In this document: piece by piece, positions 1 through 8,590 of the stretch
Layout: the number at the start of each line of letters is the position of its first letter
Position numbering within the stretch: the first letter of the stretch is position 1
Assembly (NCBI GenBank): GCA_963692975.2
Contig: CAXMMR010000015.1
Location: forward strand, 1-64,000
Length of the DNA stretch: 64,000 bases
Direction: 5' to 3'
Source: CAXMMR01 sp963692975
Lineage (GTDB): Bacteria > Pseudomonadota > Alphaproteobacteria > Acetobacterales > Acetobacteraceae
Position numbers and translations under genes: made by a program
The notes under the pieces: model-generated
Told to the model about the DNA's origin: nothing
Database searches by the model: none
Seen by the model: only the letters and a program-made list of their open reading frames with translations

Positions 1-271
1 AGCCCACGAGGCCCAGCCGACGCACGCCGCGCGGGCCGAGCAAGCGACCACGCCGACCACGATCAGCCCGGCGATCGCCAGGAACACCACCTGCTTGCCG
101 ATGAACAGGTCGCGCGACTGGCCGATGCGCTCGGCGACCGCGGGGCTTGCCGCCAGCATCAGCACGTAGCCGAAGCCGATCAGCGTCGCGATGGCGAAAC
201 AGCGTCCAGCGATCCACCGTCCACCACCAGCGGCCGAGGATGGAGGTGTCGGCGCGCGACAGGGCGGGCAT
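1..271 (-). CDS. ftsW: FtsW lipid II polymerase/flippase-family protein, N-terminal part only, frame-disrupted
   Basis: FtsW is the SEDS-family septal peptidoglycan polymerase that works with FtsI at the inner membrane. Only the N-terminus is in the window; the gene runs off the left edge. The ATG at 271 overlaps the murD stop (ATGA), which fixes the start. The first residues (MPALSRADTSILGRWWWTVD) match alphaproteobacterial FtsW. The following hydrophobic segment (IATLIGFGYVLMLAASPAVA) is readable only after skipping one base near 196-199, in a run of three A on the plus strand. The original frame returns near 42-46, where LGPRGVRRLGLVG can be read only if one base is added. Two compensating single-base shifts in an essential gene suggest sequencing or assembly error near a contig edge, but a true pseudogene cannot be excluded. 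Identity is secure from position and sequence. Confidence 0.8.
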   Translation of the reverse strand, partial: MPALSRADTSILGRWWWTVDRWTLFRHRDADRLRLRADAGGKPRGRRAHRPVARPVHRQAGGVPGDRRADRGRRGRLLGPRGVRRLGLVG

Positions 272-1629
272 CAGGCGGCGTGCTCCCGTGACGCGGGCTG
301 ATCGGGCGCGGCGGCGAGGGCGCGGACGAGCTCGGCAAAGCGATCGCCGCGCGCCTCGAAGCCGCTGAACTGGTCGAAACTCGCTGCCGCCGGCGACAGC
401 AGCACCGTCGGCACGCCGCCCGCCTGCGCGGCGGCGAACGCCATCGGCACGGCGCGCTCGAGCGTGCCGACCACCTCGTGCGTCACGCCGTGCGCAGCCA
501 GCGTGCGCGCGAACAGCGGCGCGTCGCGGCCGATCAGGAGCGCCTGCGCGATGCGTCCAAACAGCGGCGCCAGCGGCACGATGCCGCCGGCCTTGGCGAT
601 GCCGCCCGCGATCCAGACCTGTGCCGGATAGCAGCCCAGGGCGCGCGCGGCGGCGTCGGCGTTGGTCGCTTTGCTGTCATTAACGAACTCGACGCCGCCG
701 ACGCTGGCGACGCGCGCTTGGCGATGCGGCAGGCCGGAGAAGCTGACGATGCCGGCGCGGATGGCGGCCGGATCAACGCCGAGAAACTCGGCCAGTGCGG
801 CCGCGGCGGCGACGTTCTGCGCATTGTGCGCGCCGGGCAGGGCGGCGGCCGCGCGCATGTCGAATGCCTGCCCGCCGACGACCACGCGCTCGGCCGAGAC
901 CAGGCGCGGCGGCCGCGGCAACCGGGCGGCGAATGCCAGGCTCGCCGCGTCGTCGGCGCCGACGGCGGTAAAATCGGCGGCGGTCTGACGATCAAAGATC
1001 GCGCGCTTGGCCTGCTCGTAGCCGGCCATATCGCCGTGGCGATCGATATGATCGACACTCAGGTTCAGCATCACCGCCGCATCGAAGCGGAGGGTCGCGA
1101 GTCTCTCCAACATGTAGCTCGACATTTCCAGCACGTAGACGCCGTCGTCGCCGAGCAGCGGCAGGGAGCAGGCAGCCGGGCCGAGATTGCCGCCGGCGGC
1201 AACCGGCACGCCGGCGCCGTCCAGGATGTGGGCGAGCAGCGCGGTGGTCGTCGACTTGCCGTTGGTGCCGGTGATGCCGACGAAGCGCGCCCGCGAGCCG
1301 GCCGCGCGCACCGCCCGATACAGCAGCTCGGCATCGCTCAGGATCGGCACCCCGGCGGCCAGCGCCTCGGCGGCGAGCGGGTGCGGCGCCGGCAGTCGGT
1401 GCGGTATGCCGGGCGAGAGCACCAGCGCGTCGCATGCGCCAAGATCCGGCTGCCTAACGGTCAGGCCAGCCGTCGCGGCGGCGATGCGCGCCGCCTCGCC
1501 ATCGTCCCAGCAGATCACGCTCGCGCCCATCGCGCTGAGCGCGTGGGCCGCCGGCAGGCCGTTGCGACCGAGGCCGACGACGGCGAACCGCTCGCCGGCG
1601 AAGATCGTGCCGGGAAAGGCGCCGCTCAT
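271..1629 (-). CDS. murD: UDP-N-acetylmuramoylalanine--D-glutamate ligase
   Basis: Cytoplasmic Mur ligase adding D-glutamate to UDP-MurNAc-L-Ala in peptidoglycan precursor synthesis; 452 residues, normal for MurD. An N-terminal Rossmann-like segment (FAVVGLGRNGLPAAHAL) is followed by the ATP P-loop GITGTNGKSTTT. The central motif LNLSVDHIDRHGDMAGYEQAK and the C-terminal NDSKATNADAAARAL (the family KATN signature) are all present. The ATG at 1629 overlaps the mraY stop by four bases, and its own stop overlaps the ftsW start. An in-frame upstream extension to 1992 exists but lies inside mraY in another frame, so I reject it. Co-transcription with mraY and ftsW is expected from the overlaps. Confidence 0.97.
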   Translation of the reverse strand: MSGAFPGTIFAGERFAVVGLGRNGLPAAHALSAMGASVICWDDGEAARIAAATAGLTVRQPDLGACDALVLSPGIPHRLPAPHPLAAEALAAGVPILSDAELLYRAVRAAGSRARFVGITGTNGKSTTTALLAHILDGAGVPVAAGGNLGPAACSLPLLGDDGVYVLEMSSYMLERLATLRFDAAVMLNLSVDHIDRHGDMAGYEQAKRAIFDRQTAADFTAVGADDAASLAFAARLPRPPRLVSAERVVVGGQAFDMRAAAALPGAHNAQNVAAAAALAEFLGVDPAAIRAGIVSFSGLPHRQARVASVGGVEFVNDSKATNADAAARALGCYPAQVWIAGGIAKAGGIVPLAPLFGRIAQALLIGRDAPLFARTLAAHGVTHEVVGTLERAVPMAFAAAQAGGVPTVLLSPAAASFDQFSGFEARGDRFAELVRALAAAPDQPASREHAA

Positions 1630-2714
1630 CGGATTTTCAACGTCGCCAGCCCGCATAGCGCGAGGATCATCGAGATGATCCAGAACCGGATGACGATCGT
1701 GGGTTCGGACCAGCCTTTCTTCTCGTAGTGGTGGTGCAGCGGCGCCATCAGGAACACGCGCCGGCCGGTGCGCTTGAACCAGAACACCTGGATGATGACC
1801 GACACCGTCTCGACGACGAACAGCCCGCCGACGATGAACAGGACGACCTCGTGCTTCGTCGCGACCGCCACCGCGCCGAGCGCGCCGCCGAGCGCGAGCG
1901 ACCCGGTATCGCCCATGAACACCGCCGCCGGTGGCGCGTTGAACCACAGGAAGCCCAGACCGGCGCCGATCAGCGCCGAGAGGAAGACGCATAGCTCGCC
2001 GGTGCCCGGCACGCCGTGCAGCTGCAGGTAATCCGCGAAAATGCGGTTGCCGACCAGGTAGGCGATCAGTGCGAACACGCCGGCGGCGATGATGGTCGGC
2101 ACGATCGCCAGGCCGTCGAGCCCGTCGGTCAGGTTCACCGCGTTGCTGGCGCCGAGCATGACCAGCATGCCGACCAGCGGGAAGGCGAAGGCAAAGGGGA
2201 TCAGCACCTCCTTGAAGATCGGCACCGTGAGCGAGGTGCCGAGCCGGCCGCCGGTCAGGCTGTCGATCCAGACGGCGACGCCGAGCCCGATCGCCACCTG
2301 CACCACCAGCTTGCCGCGCGCCGAGACGCCCTTCGTGTTGCGCCGCGAGAGCTTGAGGTAGTCGTCGACGAAGCCGATGGCGCCGTAGCCGAGGGTGCAG
2401 AGCAGCACCGCCCAGACATAACCGTTGCGCAGATCACCCCACAGCAGGGTTGAGGCGGTCAAAGCGAGCAGGATCAGCACGCCGCCCATCGTCGGCGTGC
2501 CCTTCTTCTCGACCAGATGGCGCGGCGGTCCGTCGAGCCGGATCGGCTGGCCGCCGCGCTGTACTGATTTCAGCCAGGCGATCACCGGCGAGCCGAGCGC
2601 GAAGCTGACCGCGAGCGCGGTGAGGCAAGCCGCGCCCGAGCGAAAGCTGATGTAGCGAAACAGGTTGAACAGGAAGAACTGCTCGGCAAGCGGCCGGCTC
2701 AGATCGTAGAGCAT
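1626..2714 (-). CDS. mraY: Phospho-N-acetylmuramoyl-pentapeptide transferase
   Basis: Polytopic inner-membrane enzyme that transfers phospho-MurNAc-pentapeptide to undecaprenyl phosphate, giving lipid I; 362 residues, typical. The family signature blocks are clear: KKGTPTMGGVLIL with VDDYLKL, then NLTDGLDGLA, FMGDTGSLALGG and the histidine-rich APLHHHYEKKGW, which carry the Asp and His residues of the active site. About ten hydrophobic segments are visible. The start at 2714 lies one base after the murF stop, and the stop overlaps murD. Confidence 0.98.
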   Translation of the reverse strand: MLYDLSRPLAEQFFLFNLFRYISFRSGAACLTALAVSFALGSPVIAWLKSVQRGGQPIRLDGPPRHLVEKKGTPTMGGVLILLALTASTLLWGDLRNGYVWAVLLCTLGYGAIGFVDDYLKLSRRNTKGVSARGKLVVQVAIGLGVAVWIDSLTGGRLGTSLTVPIFKEVLIPFAFAFPLVGMLVMLGASNAVNLTDGLDGLAIVPTIIAAGVFALIAYLVGNRIFADYLQLHGVPGTGELCVFLSALIGAGLGFLWFNAPPAAVFMGDTGSLALGGALGAVAVATKHEVVLFIVGGLFVVETVSVIIQVFWFKRTGRRVFLMAPLHHHYEKKGWSEPTIVIRFWIISMILALCGLATLKIR

Positions 2715-2715
2715 C

Positions 2716-4107
2716 TCAGGCCGCCCCGGCTTGCTGGGTGGCGGCTTCGAGGGCAGCGACGACGACACGCATCCGGCTGCCCAGGCTGCCCTTGACCAGC
2801 ACCGCATCGCCCGGCGCCAGCGCCTCGGCGACGATCGGCGCCAGCAGCTCCGCACTCTCCTGCCAGGCGCCGCGGCAGCGCTCCGGCAGCGCTTCGAACA
2901 GCGCCAACATGTGCTCGCCGCAGGCATAGAGCAGGTCGGCATGTGCGGTGACCGGCTCGACGAGGTCGCGGTGCTCGGCCGTCGCGTGCTCGCCGAGCTC
3001 GCGCATGTCGCCCAGCACGGCAAGCCGGCGGCTCGCGGGCAGCAGCCGCAGCACCGCGAGCGCGGCTCGCACCGAGGCGCCGGAGGCGTTGTAGCTCTCG
3101 TCGAGCAGCCGGGCGGCGCCGCCAAGCAGCGGCCGCTGCTCGCCGCGTCCGGCGAGGCCCGAGAAGCTCGCCAGCCGCGCGGCCGCCGGCGCCAGCGGCG
3201 CGCCGACCAGCACCGCCGCAGTCAGCGCGGCGAGCGCGTTGGCGACCATGTGCGCCCCCGGCGCGGCAAGCCAGAAACGCACCGGCTGGCCCAGGATGGT
3301 CGCAGTGACGCCGCTGCCGCCCGGCTCGAGCTGGGTCTCGGCGAGCAGCCGGCTATCGCCCTCGGCCTCGCCGAACACAACGCAGTGCACGCCGCGCGCC
3401 CTCGCCTGCAGCCGTGCCAGATGCGGACCAGCCGGCAACACGGCGTGGCCGCCCTGGGCGACGCCGTCGATGATCGCCGCCTTCTCGTCGGCGATCGCCT
3501 CAAGGGTGCCGAGATGGCCGATATGCGCCGCGGCGACCGCGGTGACGACGGCGACGTCCGGCAGCGTAAGGCGGGCGAGCGGGCTGATCTCGCCCGGATG
3601 GTTCATGCCGATTTCAACCACCGCGTAGTCCGCATCCGGGTCCAGCCGTGCCAGGGTCAGCGGCACGCCCCAATGGTTGTTGTAGGAGGCGGCCGCCGCC
3701 TCGACCTGGCCGCTCTCGGCCAGGATCAGGCGCAGCATCTCCTTGGTCGAGGTCTTGCCAACCGAGCCGGTAATCGCGATCACCGAGCCGGTAAAGCGCT
3801 CGCGACCATAGGCGCCGAGCGAGGTCAGCGCCTGCTGAGTGTCGTTGACGATCAGCAGCCCGGCACCCTCCGGCACGCGCTCGGCGGCGAACGCGTCGTG
3901 GCGATGCACAACGGCGCCGCCGGCGCCGGCGGCAAATGCGGCGCCGAGATGGTCGTGACCGTCGCCGTTGTCGCCGACGAGTGCGACGAAGAGGTCGCCA
4001 GGCCGCAGCGTGCGGGTGTCGATCGACACTCCGGTGGCGTGGAACGGGTGCGTCATCACGCCGCCGGTTGCTGCCTCCAGGGCGTCGGATGTCCAGAGCG
4101 CGGTCAT
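2716..4107 (-). CDS. murF: UDP-N-acetylmuramoyl-tripeptide--D-alanyl-D-alanine ligase
   Basis: Adds D-Ala-D-Ala to the UDP-MurNAc-tripeptide, the last cytoplasmic precursor step; 463 residues, usual size. The N-terminal part contains GVSIDTRTLRPGDLFVAL, followed by the P-loop ITGSVGKTSTKEM and then YNNHWGVPLTL and GMNHPGEI. The C-terminal domain has LLDESYNASGASV and VLGDMRELGE. The gap to mraY is a single base. Upstream, a 133-base gap with a hairpin repeat separates it from murE, which is the only real break in the cluster. Confidence 0.97.
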   Translation of the reverse strand: MTALWTSDALEAATGGVMTHPFHATGVSIDTRTLRPGDLFVALVGDNGDGHDHLGAAFAAGAGGAVVHRHDAFAAERVPEGAGLLIVNDTQQALTSLGAYGRERFTGSVIAITGSVGKTSTKEMLRLILAESGQVEAAAASYNNHWGVPLTLARLDPDADYAVVEIGMNHPGEISPLARLTLPDVAVVTAVAAAHIGHLGTLEAIADEKAAIIDGVAQGGHAVLPAGPHLARLQARARGVHCVVFGEAEGDSRLLAETQLEPGGSGVTATILGQPVRFWLAAPGAHMVANALAALTAAVLVGAPLAPAAARLASFSGLAGRGEQRPLLGGAARLLDESYNASGASVRAALAVLRLLPASRRLAVLGDMRELGEHATAEHRDLVEPVTAHADLLYACGEHMLALFEALPERCRGAWQESAELLAPIVAEALAPGDAVLVKGSLGSRMRVVVAALEAATQQAGAA

Positions 4108-4111
4108 GTAG

Positions 4112-4240
4112 GAAGGCCAGGGCTCTGCCCTAGACCCGCTGGGGCCGTGAGGCCCCAGACCCCGAGACTTAAAAAATGGATTTTAAAGGCTCTGCCTTTA
4201 ATGGGGTCCAGGGGCAAAGCCCCTGGCCTTCCTTCGCCCC
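4112..4240. repeat. Composite intergenic hairpin repeat between murE and murF
   Basis: The gap is filled by self-complementary blocks. These are an AGGGCTCTGCCCT hairpin, GGGGCCGTGAGGCCCC, TTTAAAGGCTCTGCCTTTAA and CCAGGGGCAAAGCCCCTGG. The same ordered blocks recur in many other gaps of this window, which marks a chromosomal repeat family rather than a murF-specific regulator. Whether it terminates or stabilises the transcript inside this operon is unknown. Confidence 0.85.
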
Positions 4241-5695
4241 TCACGCGAGCGCCCGCACGACGGCGACATCGTCGAACGGCAGCGTGACGCCGTTGACGGT
4301 TTGGCCCTGCTCGTGGCCCTTGCCGGCGACCGCCAGCACGTCGCCCGGGCCAAGGGCGCCCAGTCCAGCGACGATCGCCTTGCGCCGGTCGCCGATCTCG
4401 TGCGCGACGATGCCATCCATGCCGGCCAGCACGGCGCGGCGGATCGACGCCGGGTCCTCGCCGCGCGGGTTGTCGTCGGTGACGAAGGCAAGGTCGGCAT
4501 GGCGCGCGACGGCTGCCCCCATCAGCGGCCGCTTGCCGGCGTCGCGGTCGCCGCCGGCGCCGAACACGCAGACCAGCCGGCCGCTTGCATGCGGTCGCAG
4601 CGCCGCCAGCAATCGCTCCAGCGCGTCCGGCGTATGTGCGTAATCGACATAGGCGGCGGCACCATTGGCCAGCCGTAGCGCCAGCTCCATCCGGCCGCGC
4701 ACGCCGGCAAGCCGGCCGAGCCGGTCGAGCACGTCCGGCAGCCCAGTTGCGATCGCAAGCCCAGCGGCGAGCAACGCGTTGTCGGCCTGGAAGCGGCCGG
4801 GCAGGGCGACCTCGATCGTGCGCAGGACACCGTCGGCGTCGAGCTGCAGCGTCTGCCCGTCCGGCCGCGGCCGCGCGGCGATCAGGCGCAGCATCTCGCC
4901 GCGCTGCCCGACCAGCCGCAAATCGAGCCGACGCGACCGGGCGAGGCCGCGCAGCGCCTCCAGCGTCGCGCCGTCCATGTCGGCGTTAACGACCGCCGGC
5001 GCGCCGTCCGGCAGCAGCTCGGCAAACAGCCGCAGCTTGGCCGCCCGGTAGGCCGCCTCGCTGCCGTGATAGTCCAGATGGTCGCGCGTCAGGTTCGAGA
5101 ACCCCGCCGCTGCCAGCCGCAGCCCGTCGAGCCGGAACTGGTCGAGCCCATGCGATGAGGCCTCGATCGCGGCATGGTCGATGCCGGCGCGAGCCAGCCG
5201 CGCCATTGTCTGTGCCAGCACGACCGGATCAGGGGTGGTGAGCCCTCCGCCGCCCGGCTCGCCTGGCGCGACGAGCCCGAGCGTGCCGAGGCTGGCCGCC
5301 GGCAGCCGCGCATCGGCCCAGAGTTGGCGCAGGAACTCGACCGTGCTGGTCTTGCCATTGGTGCCGGTCACTGCGACCACGTGGCCGGGCTGGCTGCCGG
5401 CGTGCAGGGCGGCGAGCCGTGCGAGCGCCCGGCGCGGCTCGCCATCCTCGATCAGCGGCCGCGGCGGCACCCCCGGCGGCCAGGCGGTGCCGGTGGGCGC
5501 CAGCACTGCGATGGCGCCGCGCGACACTGCCTCGCCGATAAAGGCGCGGCCGTCGGCGCGCGCGCCGGGCAGGGCGGCGAACACCCAGCCGGGCGCGACC
5601 TGGCGGCTGTCGGCGGTAATGCCGCGCGCCTCCAGCCCCAAAGCCGCCGCTGCGGGCGCGCCGCTCTCTGCCTGCAGCCGTGCCGCATCCAGCAT
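4241..5695 (-). CDS. murE: UDP-N-acetylmuramoylalanyl-D-glutamate--2,6-diaminopimelate ligase
   Basis: Adds meso-diaminopimelate to UDP-MurNAc-L-Ala-D-Glu; 484 residues. Seen in order: GITADSRQVAPGWVFAALPG, P-loop VTGTNGKTSTVEF, EASSHGLDQFRL, LTRDHLDYHGSEAAY, DYAHTPDALE, FGAGGDRDAGKRPLMG and TDDNPRGEDPASI. The DNPR motif is the one that selects diaminopimelate rather than lysine. The start MLDAARLQ at 5695 leaves one base after the ftsI stop; a longer in-frame reading to 5782 would lie inside ftsI and is rejected. Confidence 0.97.
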   Translation of the reverse strand: MLDAARLQAESGAPAAAALGLEARGITADSRQVAPGWVFAALPGARADGRAFIGEAVSRGAIAVLAPTGTAWPPGVPPRPLIEDGEPRRALARLAALHAGSQPGHVVAVTGTNGKTSTVEFLRQLWADARLPAASLGTLGLVAPGEPGGGGLTTPDPVVLAQTMARLARAGIDHAAIEASSHGLDQFRLDGLRLAAAGFSNLTRDHLDYHGSEAAYRAAKLRLFAELLPDGAPAVVNADMDGATLEALRGLARSRRLDLRLVGQRGEMLRLIAARPRPDGQTLQLDADGVLRTIEVALPGRFQADNALLAAGLAIATGLPDVLDRLGRLAGVRGRMELALRLANGAAAYVDYAHTPDALERLLAALRPHASGRLVCVFGAGGDRDAGKRPLMGAAVARHADLAFVTDDNPRGEDPASIRRAVLAGMDGIVAHEIGDRRKAIVAGLGALGPGDVLAVAGKGHEQGQTVNGVTLPFDDVAVVRALA

Positions 5696-5696
5696 C

Positions 5697-7727
5697 TCAG
5701 CGAGCCGCAAGTGCTGCGGCCGGCAGCTCGAGCTCGGCGACGCGGCGCGACGGCAATGCCGCCTGCTGGCGCACCGCGACATGCTTTGCCGGGGGCTGCG
5801 GCGGCGTTGGAGCGGCGCCGGCCGCCGCCGCTGTCGCCGCCACCGGCGGCGGGTCGGGCCAAGGATGCTGGCCGGTCGGCTCGCCCGAGCCGCGCTCCGG
5901 CTGCATCGGGATCGCCAGCGACGCCTGGATCTGCTCGAGATGGGCGGTGTCGGGGAACATGTTCAGCATCGGCGCGATGCGCGCGATCACTCGGCCTGCA
6001 CCTGGCGCGCTCACCGCGCCGGCGGTGGAGTAGCCGCCGGTCGACTTGTTGCCCTTCGGCTCGTCGAGCATGAAGTAGACGGCGTAGCGCGGCGCGTTCA
6101 TCGGGAACACGCTCATGAAGGCGCTGACGTTGGCGTGTTTCTTGTAGCCGTGCGCACCGACCTTCTCCGCCGTGCCGGTCTTGCCGCCGACGAAGTAGCC
6201 CGCGACGTCGGCCGGCTTGCCGTAGCCGTTGGTGACCACAAGGCGCATGAGCTTGCGCACGGTGTCGGAGGTGGAGGGCGACATCACCACGCGGCCGTTA
6301 GGCAGTGGCTGGCCCGGCATGTCGGCCAGGATCGTCGGCGTCAGCACCGTGCCGCCATTAGCGAGTGCGGCGGTCCCGCGCACCACGTGCAGCGGCGAGA
6401 CCGCGATGCCGTGGCCGAAGCCGACTGTCATCACCGTGCTCTCGCCCCAGTTGTTGAGCGGCGGAATGATCGGAAAGCCGGCCTCGGGCAGCTGGATGCC
6501 GACCCGGCGGAACATCCCCAGCCGCTTGAGCCAGGCACGCTGGTGCTCGCCGCCGACGGTCAGCGCGATGTGCGCCGCGCCGAGGTTGGACGAATATGCC
6601 AGCACCTCGGGCAATGCGAGAATGCGGTGCTGGCCTTTAAAGTCGGTGATCGTGAAGCGGCCGATATGGATCAGATGTGCGGCATCGAAACGATCCCAGA
6701 TATGCGCTGCGCCATAATCGAGCGCCATCGCCGCGGTCTGCAGCTTGAACGTCGAGCCCGGCTCGAACATGCCGGTCACCGCACGGTTGAACCGGTCGTC
6801 GGGCGGCGTCTGGCCGAACAGGTTGGCGTCGTAATCGGGCAGGCTCACCATGGCGATCACCTCGCCGGTCTGCACGTCCATGACGATGCCGCAGGCGCCG
6901 ATTGCGTCGAACTCGGTCTTCGCCGCGTCGAGCTCCTCGCGCATCACCTCCTGCACCCGCACGTCGATCGACAGGTGGATTGGGCTCGCCTCGTGCTCGA
7001 GCCGGGCGTCGAACGCGCGCTCGACGCCGGCGACGCCGCGGCCGTCGATGTCGACCCCGCCGAGCACCTGTGCTGCGACCCGGCCGAGCGGGTAGTGGCG
7101 CTTCTCGGTAGGCTGGAAATAGACGCCCGGGATGCCAAGCGCGTTGATCGCCACTTCCTGGCGCTGGCTGATGTTGCGCGCGAGATAGACGAACTGCTTG
7201 GCCGAGGCGAGGCGCTGCTTGGCTTCCGTCTCGTCGAGGCTCGGCAGCACCTGCTTGATGCGCTGCGCCGCCTGCCCCGGGTCGATCATCTCGCGCGGAT
7301 TGGCGTAGAGTGCCGCGGTCGGCAGCGAGACCGCGAGAATTTGGCCGTTGCGGTCCATAATCGTCGCACGGACCTGCTGGCCGCCGGGTAGCGCTGAGAC
7401 GTCGCCCTCGGCGAGCGGCGCCGGCTCGTTCGGCACCAGCGGCGCGATCTCGGCCTTGCTCGGCGCCATCGGGAATAATAGCGTCGCCGAGGCAAGCTTG
7501 CCGACGACGCCGAGGAACAGCACGCCGAAGCCGGCCGAGGCGAGCAGCAGGCGCAGGCGAGAGCGCTCGAGCGCGGCTCGGCGCTGCAAGTCCGGCGAGG
7601 TGATCCGCACCGTCTCCATGCGCGGCACGGCGCCGCCGCGAGTGGGCGCGCCGGCGCGCCCGGCCGGCATGCCGGTCGCACGCCGAGCCGGCGGTGATCC
7701 CTCAGGCGGTGGCGGCTCGCCGGTCAT
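5697..7727 (-). CDS. ftsI: Peptidoglycan D,D-transpeptidase FtsI (PBP3)
   Basis: Septal class B penicillin-binding protein that crosslinks peptidoglycan at the division site, partner of FtsW and FtsL; 676 residues, about 80 to 100 longer than average. A proline- and glycine-rich cytoplasmic start of about 35 residues precedes one transmembrane anchor (LLLASAGFGVLFLGVVGKLA). The transpeptidase motifs follow: the nucleophile Ser in GSTFK near residue 325, the SSN motif in YSSNLGAAH, and KTGT in VGGKTGTAEK. The C-terminal 60 residues are rich in Pro and Ala and look disordered, which explains the extra length. The ATG overlaps the ftsL stop by four bases. Confidence 0.96.
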   Translation of the reverse strand: MTGEPPPPEGSPPARRATGMPAGRAGAPTRGGAVPRMETVRITSPDLQRRAALERSRLRLLLASAGFGVLFLGVVGKLASATLLFPMAPSKAEIAPLVPNEPAPLAEGDVSALPGGQQVRATIMDRNGQILAVSLPTAALYANPREMIDPGQAAQRIKQVLPSLDETEAKQRLASAKQFVYLARNISQRQEVAINALGIPGVYFQPTEKRHYPLGRVAAQVLGGVDIDGRGVAGVERAFDARLEHEASPIHLSIDVRVQEVMREELDAAKTEFDAIGACGIVMDVQTGEVIAMVSLPDYDANLFGQTPPDDRFNRAVTGMFEPGSTFKLQTAAMALDYGAAHIWDRFDAAHLIHIGRFTITDFKGQHRILALPEVLAYSSNLGAAHIALTVGGEHQRAWLKRLGMFRRVGIQLPEAGFPIIPPLNNWGESTVMTVGFGHGIAVSPLHVVRGTAALANGGTVLTPTILADMPGQPLPNGRVVMSPSTSDTVRKLMRLVVTNGYGKPADVAGYFVGGKTGTAEKVGAHGYKKHANVSAFMSVFPMNAPRYAVYFMLDEPKGNKSTGGYSTAGAVSAPGAGRVIARIAPMLNMFPDTAHLEQIQASLAIPMQPERGSGEPTGQHPWPDPPPVAATAAAAGAAPTPPQPPAKHVAVRQQAALPSRRVAELELPAAALAAR

Positions 7728-8590
7728 TCGCCGCTATAGGGCACGGCGGGCGGCAGGCTCGCGGCACCGCCGAGCGAGGAGCCGATGTAGTTGGCGCTCT
7801 GCGGCAGCAGCGTGCGCGGCGATGCGGCGGCGCGGGTGCCGCTACCCGGCCGGGCCGCCGCCTGCATCACCCGCGGGCCGGGCACGCGGGCCGAGGCGAG
7901 CGGCAGCAAACCGCCATGCGCCAGCGCCGTCGTCGGCCGTCCGGCATCAATGCTGCGCGCAATCTGCAGCTCGGCCGGCCGGTGTGGATGCGCCGCCGGC
8001 GTCACCGTCTTGACCACCGGCTTCGCACGCGCTGCAGGCGCCGCTGGCTCGGCCGCATCGTCGCCGACATCCTGGGCGCTGGCTGCCTCGCGGGCTGGTG
8101 GAGCCTTCGCCTGGCTGGAGTCCAGAGCAGCCCGGTCCGGTGCGGCGGACGACAAGCCGGCCTCGTCGTCGTCAACGGCGGCGGCGGTGCGCGTCGCCGC
8201 CTGGTCGCCCGTCGGCGAGGCTGCGGCAAGCGGCATCGACGCGGGATCACCGTCCGGGGGCGTCGCCGGGCTCGGCGCTGCGGTCACGGCGGCCGGCATC
8301 GGGCCGACCTGAGGCAGGTGGCCGGCGAGGTCGGCAAGCTGGACGAACTGCGTCGGCGCCATCGGCTTGAGCGCCAGGAAGCGGGTCGCAAGGTCGGACA
8401 GCCGGCCCGGCTCGGTGCGCACCGCCCACTCCGCCTTCAGCGCTCCGATGCGGCCGCGCGTCGCCTCCGTCTCATGGATGACCCGGCCGATTTCGCGGTC
8501 GAGCAGCTGGGTGCGATGCTTCTCCTGGTAGAGATAAAGGCCCGAGCCTCCGGCCAGCAGCAGGCACAGGCAGGTGAACGGACGGATCAT
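7724..8590 (-). CDS. ftsL: Cell division protein FtsL-like, with a long low-complexity tail
   Basis: Called by position between rsmH and ftsI and by architecture. A short cytoplasmic start and one transmembrane segment (FTCLCLLLAGGSGLYLYQEK) are followed by a coiled-coil-like stretch (residues about 25-60). The family-like phrase LSDLATRFLALKPMAPTQFV comes next. FtsL links FtsB/FtsQ to FtsWI in the divisome. Bacterial FtsL is usually about 90 to 130 residues; this one has 288, the last 190 being Ala/Pro-rich and probably disordered in the periplasm. Both ends overlap neighbours by four bases (ATGA), implying translational coupling. Sequence conservation of FtsL is weak, so the call rests strongly on synteny. 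Confidence 0.85.
   Translation of the reverse strand: MIRPFTCLCLLLAGGSGLYLYQEKHRTQLLDREIGRVIHETEATRGRIGALKAEWAVRTEPGRLSDLATRFLALKPMAPTQFVQLADLAGHLPQVGPMPAAVTAAPSPATPPDGDPASMPLAAASPTGDQAATRTAAAVDDDEAGLSSAAPDRAALDSSQAKAPPAREAASAQDVGDDAAEPAAPAARAKPVVKTVTPAAHPHRPAELQIARSIDAGRPTTALAHGGLLPLASARVPGPRVMQAAARPGSGTRAAASPRTLLPQSANYIGSSLGGAASLPPAVPYSGE

Noticed and set aside
2731..4287. 518-codon plus-strand frame opposite murF
   Set aside because: No family resemblance; murF motifs are intact on the other strand.
5181..7391. 736-codon open frame on the plus strand opposite ftsI/murE
   Set aside because: Composition is shadow-like and the minus strand carries complete MurE and FtsI motifs.
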